Position numbers and translations under genes: made by a program
DNA from: a virus
Virus record (IMG/VR): IMGVR_UViG_3300036770_007146
Span: 1-39,634 of that record
Reading direction: 5' to 3' (one strand)
Length of the DNA: 39,634 nt
Shown here: one piece after another, positions 14,911 through 22,833 of the stretch
How positions within the stretch are numbered: the first letter of the stretch is position 1
Layout of the letters: each line of letters begins with the position of its first letter
The notes under the pieces: generated by a model
Database searches by the model: none
The model's input: only the letters and a program-made list of their open reading frames with translations
Told to the model about the DNA's origin: nothing

Positions 14911-15726
14911 TTAAAAGCGTGTCGTTACGACTCTGAAACGACCATCACGAATTTCCATTTGGTCCCAATCGGGCATCCTTGTGGAAACCATGACCCGCTT
15001 GAGCCATCTATCGTTTCCGTCGTAGCGCGCCTTGAATGGCGTTCGGCCATGTACTGCCGTGCGATTGTTCAAGACGAGAATTTCGCCGGTTTTGAGAAAA
15101 ATCGTGGTTTTAACCTTTTCAATAGCATCAGAAAATAAGCGCAGCGCAGTGTCGGCCTCGCTAGTAAGACCCGTCATTAAAGCCCTGTCATAGGTCATGC
15201 TGGTTGCGCCGTCAAAGAGAACTGGAGTTTGGATTTGCGCATCTGATTGTTCAGGTGATTTAAAACTCTCGTCAATGCGGGTGACAAAAACTGGCTGGTG
15301 GAGTATTCGTATCGTTTGAGTGTCAAGATGCTCAATAATGTCCGGCAGACATGCAATGTTTGTTCCCGCCTTATCGTCTTCTCGGACGCAAAGCAAGAGA
15401 ACTACATCGGCACGCCAGGGATGAAAAGCAGTTTCAGTGTGCATTTCAAGAACGGTTTTGGATGATGAAGAAATTTGACGCCCCTCATCGGTTTTAATAG
15501 GAAATAGGTTCTGGACAGTTGCTCCATTTTGTTCCTGAGCAAACCCATAAACGGACCCATATCTCATAGCGCTTACGCGAAAATATGAGTCAACCTCATT
15601 AATGGTTAACAAATCCTTCTCATTGGAGGTCATAGACTCAAGAGATGATGGAGTCGGGATATTTTGAAAATCCCGCTTGAACTCCTCCGAGAACATTAGG
15701 CATTTTTCAACTCGATAAGGGACCAT
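14911..15726 (-). CDS. AsnO/clavaminate-synthase-like Fe(II)/2OG dioxygenase, leaderless
   Basis: 271 aa. HTE (96-98) in LEMHTETAFHPWRADVVLL and a distal His226 in TAVHGRTPFKARYDG form the iron triad; Arg244 (WLKRVMVSTR) would bind 2-oxoglutarate. The pattern is closest to L-asparagine/arginine oxygenases of the TauD/AsnO group, which hydroxylate free amino acids or residues. A TAATAT box ends 6 nt before the ATG at 15726, suggesting a leaderless mRNA. It is convergent with the ribonucleotide reductase, 4 bp apart. Substrate unknown. Confidence 0.75.
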   Translation of the reverse strand: MVPYRVEKCLMFSEEFKRDFQNIPTPSSLESMTSNEKDLLTINEVDSYFRVSAMRYGSVYGFAQEQNGATVQNLFPIKTDEGRQISSSSKTVLEMHTETAFHPWRADVVLLLCVREDDKAGTNIACLPDIIEHLDTQTIRILHQPVFVTRIDESFKSPEQSDAQIQTPVLFDGATSMTYDRALMTGLTSEADTALRLFSDAIEKVKTTIFLKTGEILVLNNRTAVHGRTPFKARYDGNDRWLKRVMVSTRMPDWDQMEIRDGRFRVVTTRF

Positions 15727-15808
15727 GAGCAAATATTACACACATATTAAATGCGATGGGGTGGACAATCGTTGACAAGTAACGCCACAAATTTGCTAAG
15801 GTGCAAGC

Positions 15809-16327
15809 ATGGAACCCATACAAAGTTCTGGCTATGACCCCTATGCGGATATTAGAGGCAACAACAAGGGTCAATTCTCATCAGACCTCGCCTTCGGTCT
15901 TGTTGGCGAAGGTCACGCCAAGGCCATAGTTCAGGCCTTACTTGATGGTTGGGTTGAAGTAAAAACAGATGGTTTTGAAAATGGCAATCTATTCATTGAG
16001 GTTGCCCACTGCCCAGGAAGAGCAAAAAAGGATGACGGAGATTTCCAATGGACAAAATCCGGCCTAAACGTCACTCAAGCCAAGTACTACATGTATCTCA
16101 AGCAAGCCAAAAATGGGGAATTGCGTAGCGCATTAATTATTCCAACAGAAAGATTGCGACGCTTCCATGCATGGGTAAAGGCCGAAAAAGGAAGCCAGAT
16201 TCAGGCACCCGGTTTTAAGGGTACGGGCTACATGTACGGAAACATTGATGGTCAAGTCCCGACTATTGGCCTTCGAATCTGTGCCGAAGATGTTGAAATG
16301 CTGAGGAATACCAGCCAATTGGACTAG
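15809..16327 (+). CDS. PD-(D/E)XK-like nuclease, leaderless
   Basis: 172 aa. About residues 30-100: EGHAKAIVQALLDGWVEVKTD, FENGNLFIEV and a Gln/Tyr-rich helix (TQAKYYMYL) resemble the PD-(D/E)XK core, in which E-x-K (EVK) follows a beta hairpin. It could be a small phage endonuclease for recombination or host DNA breakdown. TTGACA (15772-15777) and TAAGGT (15797-15802) precede the ATG by 6 nt (spacer 19 bp, longer than usual), so the message is probably leaderless. Confidence 0.6.
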   Translation: MEPIQSSGYDPYADIRGNNKGQFSSDLAFGLVGEGHAKAIVQALLDGWVEVKTDGFENGNLFIEVAHCPGRAKKDDGDFQWTKSGLNVTQAKYYMYLKQAKNGELRSALIIPTERLRRFHAWVKAEKGSQIQAPGFKGTGYMYGNIDGQVPTIGLRICAEDVEMLRNTSQLD

Positions 16328-16342
16328 TGCTCCTCAGCATTA

Positions 16343-16432
16343 TCAATCTTTATCTTTGAAGATGTATTTAGTGAGCCAATGGACGACCCAATAGGTTCCA
16401 CCGATGTAAAGAAGCAGAACCAGCCAGTCCAT
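16343..16432 (-). CDS. 29-aa single-span membrane peptide coupled to SSB
   Basis: Begins MDWLVLLLYIGGTYWVVHW and ends in a basic KYIFKDKD tail. Residues 3-20 form one membrane helix; the charged tail would sit in the cytoplasm. Its ATG overlaps the SSB stop codon (TGATG), so it should be translated together with SSB. Too short for a family. A tiny membrane protein fixed to an early DNA gene could act at the host membrane, but that is inference. Confidence 0.55.
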   Translation of the reverse strand: MDWLVLLLYIGGTYWVVHWLTKYIFKDKD

Positions 16433-16887
16433 CAGAACGGTTCGTCTTCTTCGGTGATTCGCGATTGAGCGGTGCGCTGGCTAGCGGATGCCGGACGAGC
16501 AGAACGCTGGGGGGCATTGCCTCCACCGTTGCCCTGACGCCGATTGAATGACTCAACTGACTTGCAAGCAAGGGCAACCTCGTCCGCAATGAGTTCAACC
16601 TTGCTCCGCTTGCTTCCGGTCTTCTCGTCTTCCCAGGAACGCTGCTCAAGGCGACCAGTCACGATGACTCGCACGCCCTTTTCAAGGACCCGGGCTACAT
16701 CGTCGGCAAGGTAGCGCCATGCCACGACATCAAAGAACGATGTCTTTTCTTGCTTTTCGCCAGAAGCGTCAGTCCAGTAATGGCTCACAGCAACTGAAAA
16801 TTCTGCCTTTGGCGTGCCATTACCCAAAAACTTCAATTCTGGGTTGGCAGTTAGGTTCCCAACAATAGTTGTAGGTGATGCTGACAT
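16432..16887 (-). CDS. ssb: Single-stranded DNA-binding protein
   Basis: 151 aa. Residues 5-110 are a bacterial-type OB fold (TTIVGNLTANPELKFLGNG, TSFFDVVAWRYLADDVARVLEKG, VIVTGRLEQRSWED), then a Gly/Gln/Arg/Ser-rich linker and the acidic tip EEDEPF that recruits replication proteins. It coats single-stranded DNA during replication and recombination. GAGGAG lies about 10 nt before the ATG, and its leader contains a GCCC-AAAT-GGGC dyad (16909-16920) that might be a control site. Confidence 0.95.
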   Translation of the reverse strand: MSASPTTIVGNLTANPELKFLGNGTPKAEFSVAVSHYWTDASGEKQEKTSFFDVVAWRYLADDVARVLEKGVRVIVTGRLEQRSWEDEKTGSKRSKVELIADEVALACKSVESFNRRQGNGGGNAPQRSARPASASQRTAQSRITEEDEPF

Positions 16888-16926
16888 TCTTCGTATTCTC
16901 CTCTGTTAGCCCAAATGGGCAAAAGG

Positions 16927-16955
16927 AGAATAGCACCACCTTGCGCCGAACTCAA
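16927..16955 (-). promoter_or_regulatory. Promoter for ssb
   Basis: Minus strand: TTGAGT (16950-16955), 17 bp, TATTCT (16927-16932). It overlaps the upstream region of the divergent gene at 16979. Confidence 0.5.
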
Positions 16956-16978
16956 TAGATATTTGCTAGTTTTTTGGA

Positions 16979-17203
16979 ATGGAAATGACCGTGTCTGAAG
17001 CGCAACTTAAAGTTGTAAAGATTATACGAGACGTTTTGGTTGATTTGGCCACCGATGGTGATATGGCCGAAGACCTTGAAGAAATGAATGACCACTTTGG
17101 TCGTGTTGCCGAATTCGTTATTGAGCAATTGGGTCTAGAAGTCATTGAGGGAGAAGACGGAACTGTGATGGCAAAGATTTCTCCAGCCTCGGGATGGGTT
17201 TAA
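16979..17203 (+). CDS. Small acidic protein, leaderless
   Basis: 74 aa starting MEMTVSEAQLKVVKI. It is acidic and helical (VLVDLATDGDMAEDLEEMNDHFGRVAEFVIEQLG). The extended -10 box TGCTAGTTT ends 6 nt before the ATG, with no ribosome site, giving a leaderless message. It is convergent with and overlaps the end of the next gene by 4 nt. No family is recognised. Confidence 0.6.
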   Translation: MEMTVSEAQLKVVKIIRDVLVDLATDGDMAEDLEEMNDHFGRVAEFVIEQLGLEVIEGEDGTVMAKISPASGWV

Positions 17204-17571
17204 TTTTTTTCGTCTTCAATGACCTTGTCAATAATGTCAGCAATTCTTTGGCTTGACCATTCAAGCAATTCGCCCATAAAGTCCTCCCAATCTTGGGACA
17301 ACTGCATTTTTTCAAACATGTCAGGGTCAAAAATTCCGTACTTCTCAAAAACATAGTTTTCAATCTCATTACGGTCAGACACGACCACTGATGTCATGCT
17401 TCCGATGTTGTCAACTCCGGTCAAGATGTCGTAAAGGCCCTCCATGCCAAATTGGTTGTAGGTCTGGCGAACGAGCCTGAAACAAATTTCCCGTCGATAC
17501 GCAACGACAGGGTTGGCCGCAGAATTGATGAGCCGTTCCAATTTCTTTGGAGTTAGTCCATCTTCTTCCAT
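17200..17571 (-). CDS. Hypothetical phage protein (123 aa)
   Basis: Helical, begins MEEDGLTPKKLERLINSAANPV. It contains CFRLVRQTYNQFG and an acidic Met/Phe/Trp-rich C-terminal half (FEKMQLSQDWEDFMGELLEWS). AGGAGAG lies about 4 nt before the ATG; the ribosome site overlaps the T-run of the hairpin at 17581-17618, so termination of the upstream transcript may affect its expression. No family is recognised. Confidence 0.65.
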   Translation of the reverse strand: MEEDGLTPKKLERLINSAANPVVAYRREICFRLVRQTYNQFGMEGLYDILTGVDNIGSMTSVVVSDRNEIENYVFEKYGIFDPDMFEKMQLSQDWEDFMGELLEWSSQRIADIIDKVIEDEKN

Positions 17572-17580
17572 GGCTCTCCT

Positions 17581-17618
17581 AAAAGCACAATGGGGCAGGC
17601 TTTTGGGCCCACCCCATT
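17581..17618 (-). terminator. Terminator-like hairpin after DUF932 gene
   Basis: Minus strand: AATGGGGTGGGC pairs with GCCTGCCCCATT (12 bp, two G-U pairs, 6-nt loop), followed by GTGCTTTT. The T-run runs straight into the AGGAGAG ribosome site of gene 17200-17571, so this hairpin may act as an attenuator. Confidence 0.65.
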
Positions 17619-17640
17619 ATGCCAGGAATCTTGAAGAATG

Positions 17641-18669
17641 TCAGACCAAAGAAAGAACAGCCTCCTGGGCCGCAATCTTCGTTCGCGTAACCCATGAGTT
17701 GTCGTCAAGAGAAGCAAATGCCCGCTCGTCAATGTCTGCATCGCGATGGTGGTCAAGATATTCGCCGATTGCATTGAAGATTGACCACCCATTGTGACCG
17801 AATCCGCCTGCGTTCTTATCGCTTTCGTAAATGGCGCGAATAATCATGTTCTGACGCTCTCGATTATTCTTTTGGCGTTCGGTTTCGTCTTTTTTGACTG
17901 GGAAAACAGAATCAAGAACTTTATCAATGCGAGCCGATGAAGACGGCACGGGGATTGCAAGCATTCTTTCAGCCATTTCCTTAAAGTTGGAGGCCCAGTC
18001 AACCGAGATTCGCAATACCTCGCGAGCATCATCAAAAGCAGAATCAATGTTCTTGGTGTGGCGAGCAACAAAGATTCGCTCAGCCTTTTGGATTCCGAGA
18101 CGTACAGTGTTGTTGCAAACCGCCCGAATCTCAGTATTGGCGTAGCGAACTGGCCAGACACCATCATGCCCAGTGGACACAACGAGGTATCGTGCAATCT
18201 TGTCATTGACGCCCATCGGGTCAATAATCAAACTGCCAAGGTCAAGCGTCATGAAAAAGCGCTTGCCTCCCTGGAGCACGCCAGCAGTGTCAACAATTGC
18301 CTCGCCATCAGATGCGCCAACAACAGCCAAAGCACGTTCGGCTACTTCCTTGTTTTGCTTGACGACATATCGCGTTCCGACTGTTGCCAGACCATCAAAT
18401 GTTCCGTCACCGTTGTCGCGAATAGTGGCGCGTGAGTCATCAACGATTACTGGTCGGCCATCGGCCCCAACGATAAAGTTGCCTTCTTCGTCAACAGCGG
18501 CTACTCGGGTCAAGCGGACGGTGTAGTCGGCTCCAGCGGCCTCCAGCATGGTTTCTACGGTCTGAAGGCCATGCATTGGCGTACCGAGGCGATGCCAGGG
18601 GATACCTCCGCCTACGGCATACGCAAATCGAGCCACCCTGTCAGCGTTAATTTCAAGTTCATGAGCCAT
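17641..18669 (-). CDS. DUF932 family phage/plasmid protein
   Basis: 342 aa. It has the DUF932 layout (TIGR03299-like): PWHRLGTPM near the start, VGTRYVVKQNKEV, a central YLVVSTGHDG and an AVCNNTVRLGIQKA signature (CxNTxxxA), and a C-terminal NNRERQNMIIRAI helix. These proteins are common on phages and plasmids; some are linked to recombination or DNA protection, but the role is not settled. AAGGAGA lies 5 nt before the ATG, with a promoter upstream and a hairpin after it. Confidence 0.85.
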   Translation of the reverse strand: MAHELEINADRVARFAYAVGGGIPWHRLGTPMHGLQTVETMLEAAGADYTVRLTRVAAVDEEGNFIVGADGRPVIVDDSRATIRDNGDGTFDGLATVGTRYVVKQNKEVAERALAVVGASDGEAIVDTAGVLQGGKRFFMTLDLGSLIIDPMGVNDKIARYLVVSTGHDGVWPVRYANTEIRAVCNNTVRLGIQKAERIFVARHTKNIDSAFDDAREVLRISVDWASNFKEMAERMLAIPVPSSSARIDKVLDSVFPVKKDETERQKNNRERQNMIIRAIYESDKNAGGFGHNGWSIFNAIGEYLDHHRDADIDERAFASLDDNSWVTRTKIAAQEAVLSLV

Positions 18670-18700
18670 TCGTATCTCCTTGTCTTGTAGATTTATCCGA

Positions 18701-18729
18701 ATAATAACTCAGTGGAACCCCAAAAACAA
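18701..18729 (-). promoter_or_regulatory. Promoter for DUF932 gene
   Basis: Minus strand: TTGTTT (18724-18729), 17 bp, TATTAT (18701-18706), leader about 25 nt. Confidence 0.55.
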
Positions 18730-18770
18730 CATTCTGGCCAGATTTATCTAAAATCTTTTGTTCACAAACG

Positions 18771-18799
18771 TTGACCTCTGGTTTGGGCGCCCCTATGAT
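18771..18799 (+). promoter_or_regulatory. Promoter for whiB-like gene
   Basis: TTGACC (18771-18776), 17 bp, TATGAT (18794-18799). The start codon is 27 bp downstream of the -10 box, behind AGGGAGGG. Confidence 0.7.
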
Positions 18800-18825
18800 G
18801 CGCCAACTAAATCAAGGGAGGGCAA

Positions 18826-19110
18826 ATGGAACAAATATTTACTAACCAGGAAAAAAACTCCTTGGACGACCCACGAACCTGGGGCCAAGACGCATCATGC
18901 AAAGGAAAGCCGTCTGAATGGTGGTTCCCGGACCGGTTTAGCACGCGCCAAGCCATGGAAAACACAAGGCTTGCAAAAGAAATTTGCTCAACATGTAAAG
19001 TGAGAATTAAGTGCCTTCAACTTGCCAATAGCACACAAGAGGCTTTTGGCATTTGGGGCGGGCTTACGCCGAAAGAGCGAGGTTTTCGGCGGATGACGCG
19101 ACCATATTAA
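18826..19110 (+). CDS. whiB: WhiB-like iron-sulfur regulator
   Basis: 94 aa. Four Cys in the WhiB order: ASC at about 24, then CSTC (about 52 and 55) and KC (about 61), which hold a [4Fe-4S] cluster; then GIWGG and a basic KERGFRR segment that would contact DNA. WhiB proteins are restricted to actinobacteria and their phages and act with the host sigma factor. AGGGAGGG and a TTGACC-17-TATGAT promoter lie upstream. It probably controls phage or host transcription. Confidence 0.9.
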   Translation: MEQIFTNQEKNSLDDPRTWGQDASCKGKPSEWWFPDRFSTRQAMENTRLAKEICSTCKVRIKCLQLANSTQEAFGIWGGLTPKERGFRRMTRPY

Positions 19111-19161
19111 AGTCAAAGGTCCTTTACTACTATCAATCGGTGTGCTAGACAAGGGGGCTTC

Positions 19162-21861
19162 ATGGCGCGTGACTGGGTTTCTCCTGAAGTTCAAAATTTT
19201 TTAGGCAAGTTAGATGGAGTGCGTGCCAATGGCAGTAATTGGTCAGCGCGTTGCCCATGCCGACCCGATGACCACAACCCATCTCTTTCGGTTGGCCAAG
19301 GCGACGACGGACGCGTTCTCGTTACCTGTCACCGAGGCGTTCCATGCGACGTCGACCAAATTTGCCAGTCGGTCGGGATAAGCGTGTCTGACTTAATGCC
19401 CAAAAAGCAAGATAAGAAACGAAAACTAACGCTTGTTGAGACTTACGATTTTCGTGACGCGCTTGGCAATCTTGTTTTTCAGAAGCAACGATTCGTTGAT
19501 GAAGACGGCAAGAAGACATTCATACAGCGTCGGGTGGATGCTGAAACTGGTGAATGGGTAAGAAATCTTGACGGTGTTGAAAAGATTCTTTACAACTTGC
19601 CAAAGGTGTGTGCTGCTCGTGACGCTGGCGAAAGTATTTGGGTCGTAGAGGGCGAAAAAGATGTTGACACCCTTTCTGGCATGGGAATCACTGCCACGAC
19701 CATGCCTGGGGGTGCTGGCAAGTGGCTTGATATTCACACGGAAACTCTCGCTGGAGCAAATATTGTCCTTGTTGCGGACAACGACGACTCTGGCAAAAAG
19801 CACGCTGCTGAAGTCGCCGAAAAACTGCAGAATGCCGGGTGCTCGGTTCAGTTAAAAATCTCCAAAGTCAAAAACAAAGCAGATGTTACTGACCATCTTG
19901 AGGCAGGCCTTTCACTTGACCAGTTAGAAGATTTTGACCCAACAACCGAAATTGCTACGGAAGACATCTTCGGTCCGCTTTTGAAGAAGTTGGCTGAGGT
20001 ATTTGCCAAAGAAAATGTTTCTGACCAAACAAAACTTTCTCGTGCTGAACTCATCCTTGCTGAAATAAATCCCGGTAATCAAGGGGTAAAAAACGAGGGT
20101 CGTTTGGTTGAATGGTCGGCTTTCGTAAATGAAGCAGAAGACGATTCTTATGACTGGGTTATCCCCAATTTACTTGAAAGGGGTGAGCGCGTCATTGTGG
20201 TGGCCTCGGAGGGCGTCGGAAAGCGTGCTACAATAACTAGCATGATACCAACACCCTCTGGATGGACTCGCTTGGGGGACATTAAGGTTGGGGATAAAGT
20301 CTTTGACCGTTTTGGTAATCCTGCCAACGTCACTTATGTAAGCCCAGTAGAGAAAAATCCCGATGCTTACCGTGTGAGGTTTTCCGATGGGAATTTTATT
20401 GACGCCGATGCCGAGCATCAGTGGTATACCGAAACAATTAAAGAACGAGAGAAGCGAGAAACAGGTTGCGTCCGGACAACCAAAGAGATTCTTGAAACAT
20501 TAGTTTCAAATCGTCAAACCAAAGCACTTAACCACGCGATACCTACGACCAAGCCACTGAACCTACCCACAGTTGAACTTCCAATCCCCCCATACACGCT
20601 AGGCGCTTGGCTCGGGGATGGTTCAACTTTAGATGGGTGCATTTGCTCAGAGGACCCAGAAGTTCTTGAAAACATACGGAAAGATGGGTACGAAGTTCGA
20701 CTGAGACCTTCTACAACGAATATCTATGGGATTTTAGGACTTAAAGCCCAACTAAGAAAATCATTGCTCCTTGGCGATAAAAACATTCCGCAAATTTATT
20801 CTCGGGCTTCTTTTGAGCAGCGTTTAGCCTTAGTTCAGGGATTAATGGACACGGACGGCTATATTCAAAAAAATGGCACATGCGAGTTTTCCGTGACGCG
20901 TAAAGTCCTTGCAGAAAATTTCCTAGACATTCTGCTTACACTCGGCATAAAGGCGACCATGCGAGAGTCGGCGGCGAAATTGTATGGAAAAGTTACTGGC
21001 ACGCGCTACCGCATTGCTTTTAAAACGGACTTGCCAGTTTTTAATATTTCTCGAAAAGCATCTCGCTTGCCCTCTAAACTCCCAACTAATCGTTCTCTCT
21101 ACAGGTACATCACTAGCGTTGAAAAAATTGAGCCAACCCCGATGCTCTGTATCTCAGTTGATGGACCCGACAATACATATCTAATCGGAGAGGCCTATAT
21201 TCCAACCCATAACACCATGCTCGCTAGGCAGGTTGCTTTGTGCTCTGCCGCTGGCCTTCATCCCTTCAAAATGACGAATATGAAGCCCGTGCGGACACTA
21301 ATGGTTGACCTTGAGAATCCGGAAAGGATTATCCGGCGTACATCAAAGAGCATTTATGGAGCAACATTGCATTATGGGCATAAAGAAACTCCTGACGCTC
21401 ACCTTTTGATTAAGCCTGACGGAATTGACCTACTGAAAGCCTCAGACCGATTGATGCTTGAGGATAAATTGGAGCAGGTTCGCCCGGAAATCGTTTTCTT
21501 GGGCCCCGTCTACAAGTCCTTCATTGACCCGGGTGGGCGCACAAGCGAAGCCATCGCAATTGAAATTGCTAAGTACTTTGACACAATTCGTGAATACTTC
21601 AAGTGCGCCATGTGGTTTGAGCACCACGCCCCACTGGGTTCTGCACTGGCCTCACGGGACCTCAGGCCATTTGGTTCGGCAGTTTGGTCTAGATGGCCAG
21701 AATTTGGTCTTAGCCTTCAGCCAGACCCTACGGCACCAGAGGGTTATGTTTATGAGGTTAAGCATTTCCGAGGTGCACGAGACCGTCGTGAATGGCCCAC
21801 TAGAATGAAGAGGGGTAAAATATTCCCATTCGAAGTTCTTGATTATCTTGAGGCGGACTAA
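19162..21861 (+). CDS. Primase-helicase (Toprim + RecA-like ATPase) interrupted by an intein
   Basis: 899 aa, 569 after splicing. N-terminal zinc-binding region with CPC (31, 33), C56-H57 and C62 resembles phage primase zinc ribbons. Toprim domain: EGEKDVD at 163 and DNDDSG at 206. The RecA/RepA-like ATPase follows; its Walker A SEGVGK (349-354) is split by the intein, and the T of GKT is residue 685, the first residue after it. Walker B-type strands TLMVDLEN and IVFLGPVYK and an EHHAPLG motif follow. It would prime and unwind phage DNA. The ribosome site AAGGGGG lies 7 nt upstream. Confidence 0.85.
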   Translation: MARDWVSPEVQNFLGKLDGVRANGSNWSARCPCRPDDHNPSLSVGQGDDGRVLVTCHRGVPCDVDQICQSVGISVSDLMPKKQDKKRKLTLVETYDFRDALGNLVFQKQRFVDEDGKKTFIQRRVDAETGEWVRNLDGVEKILYNLPKVCAARDAGESIWVVEGEKDVDTLSGMGITATTMPGGAGKWLDIHTETLAGANIVLVADNDDSGKKHAAEVAEKLQNAGCSVQLKISKVKNKADVTDHLEAGLSLDQLEDFDPTTEIATEDIFGPLLKKLAEVFAKENVSDQTKLSRAELILAEINPGNQGVKNEGRLVEWSAFVNEAEDDSYDWVIPNLLERGERVIVVASEGVGKRATITSMIPTPSGWTRLGDIKVGDKVFDRFGNPANVTYVSPVEKNPDAYRVRFSDGNFIDADAEHQWYTETIKEREKRETGCVRTTKEILETLVSNRQTKALNHAIPTTKPLNLPTVELPIPPYTLGAWLGDGSTLDGCICSEDPEVLENIRKDGYEVRLRPSTTNIYGILGLKAQLRKSLLLGDKNIPQIYSRASFEQRLALVQGLMDTDGYIQKNGTCEFSVTRKVLAENFLDILLTLGIKATMRESAAKLYGKVTGTRYRIAFKTDLPVFNISRKASRLPSKLPTNRSLYRYITSVEKIEPTPMLCISVDGPDNTYLIGEAYIPTHNTMLARQVALCSAAGLHPFKMTNMKPVRTLMVDLENPERIIRRTSKSIYGATLHYGHKETPDAHLLIKPDGIDLLKASDRLMLEDKLEQVRPEIVFLGPVYKSFIDPGGRTSEAIAIEIAKYFDTIREYFKCAMWFEHHAPLGSALASRDLRPFGSAVWSRWPEFGLSLQPDPTAPEGYVYEVKHFRGARDRREWPTRMKRGKIFPFEVLDYLEAD
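20224..21213 (+). mobile_element. Class 3-like intein with LAGLIDADG homing endonuclease
   Basis: Residues 355-684 of the primase-helicase, inserted in the Walker A loop between K354 and T685. Splicing blocks: TPSGWTRLGDIKVGDKVFD near the start, AEHQWYT (W421), LCISVDGPDNTYLI (Cys663) and YIPTHN at the end, then Thr685. The W-C-T trio with a non-Cys/Ser first residue (Arg355) is the mark of class 3 inteins. Two LAGLIDADG motifs (LGAWLGDG about 480, LVQGLMDTDG about 560) form a homing endonuclease, so it may still be able to move. Confidence 0.85.
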
Positions 21862-22511
21862 TGTCCAGTCAATCCGGTCTTTCAAAAGAGTTTCTGGCAG
21901 AGCGTGACTTGCGTATTTTCAAAATGCGTCAAGCGGGTGTGGCAATTTCAGAAATTGCCCGGCGTTTCAACATGTCAACTAAAAGTGTTACCGCTGCCAT
22001 TAATCGCCAATTGCAGAAACTCAACCAGGAAGCCCTTATGGGCTACCCCGAAGTTCTCAGAATGGAACTAGAGCGACTTGACGCTCTTCAGCAAGCGATT
22101 TGGCCCCTCACTCAGCACCGGAAGGTGCGCCTTGATGACGGTTCTGAAGTTTCCGTAGAGCCTGATATCAAAGCAATCCAGCAGGTTCTATCAATCATGG
22201 ACAGGCGCGCCCGTTTGTTGGGCATGGAACAGCAGACGGTCAATTTGCAGGTTGAGCAGGTCGGCCAGGCTGATACTGCCCGAGCAGTTTTGGCAGGGGC
22301 AGGAAATCAGGGACCTGCGGCAGTTAATCAATTCAATCCAGAGAGCGAAGCCCGTCAACTTCTTGAGTTGATGGGAGCCTCTGGTGTTCTACCCTCTGAT
22401 ACAGTGCGGGAACTTCTGGGGCAACAAAAAGAATTGCCTTCATTGGTTGAAATTGAAGCACAAACAGCAGACATTATTGATGCGGATGACGAGGAATCAA
22501 CTTATGGCTGA
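21861..22511 (+). CDS. Helix-turn-helix DNA-binding protein (possible terminase small subunit)
   Basis: 216 aa. Residues 15-50 (ERDLRIFKMRQAGVAISEIARRFNMSTKSVTAAINR, read in parts) are a classic helix-turn-helix. A helical central part with LRMELERLDALQQAIWP and a PDIKAIQQVLSIMDRRARLLGM segment resembles small terminase or phage regulator proteins. C-terminus acidic. Its ATG overlaps the primase stop (TAATG). Either a packaging or a regulatory role is possible; no large terminase is in view. Confidence 0.65.
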   Translation: MSSQSGLSKEFLAERDLRIFKMRQAGVAISEIARRFNMSTKSVTAAINRQLQKLNQEALMGYPEVLRMELERLDALQQAIWPLTQHRKVRLDDGSEVSVEPDIKAIQQVLSIMDRRARLLGMEQQTVNLQVEQVGQADTARAVLAGAGNQGPAAVNQFNPESEARQLLELMGASGVLPSDTVRELLGQQKELPSLVEIEAQTADIIDADDEESTYG

Positions 22512-22833
22512 AGAAGAAATTTTTGGACCTCAAGACAACATTGAGGTTGCCATGGCGAAAGTTGCCGAAACGATTAAGCCAACACGCAAGGCCAATACCG
22601 GCGCAGAAGATGGGGCTACAGCAACGAAGCAGGTCCTCATCCGAACGACAGATGAAGACCATGCTCGCTGGAAGGAAGCCGCCGACAAGGAGGGCACTAC
22701 GCTAAGCGAATTCCTTCGCAAAGCGGCCAATAACTTCGCTTCCGAGATTTTAGATTGCAAGCACCCTGCGGAGTTTTTGAAGTGGTACCCGTGGGGGACT
22801 CGATGCACTAAATGTGGTTTGCGCTGGAAGTAA
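22504..22833 (+). CDS. Ribbon-helix-helix-like protein with C-terminal Cys motif
   Basis: 109 aa starting MAEEEIFGPQDNIEV, overlapping the previous stop by 8 nt. Residues 45-80 (QVLIRTTDEDHARWKEAADKEGTTLSEFLRKAAN, read in parts) fit a ribbon-helix-helix DNA-binding fold. The tail C-x-H ... YPWGTRCTKCGLRW (Cys pair near the end) may bind zinc. Probably a DNA-binding partner of the preceding gene. Confidence 0.65.
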   Translation: MAEEEIFGPQDNIEVAMAKVAETIKPTRKANTGAEDGATATKQVLIRTTDEDHARWKEAADKEGTTLSEFLRKAANNFASEILDCKHPAEFLKWYPWGTRCTKCGLRWK

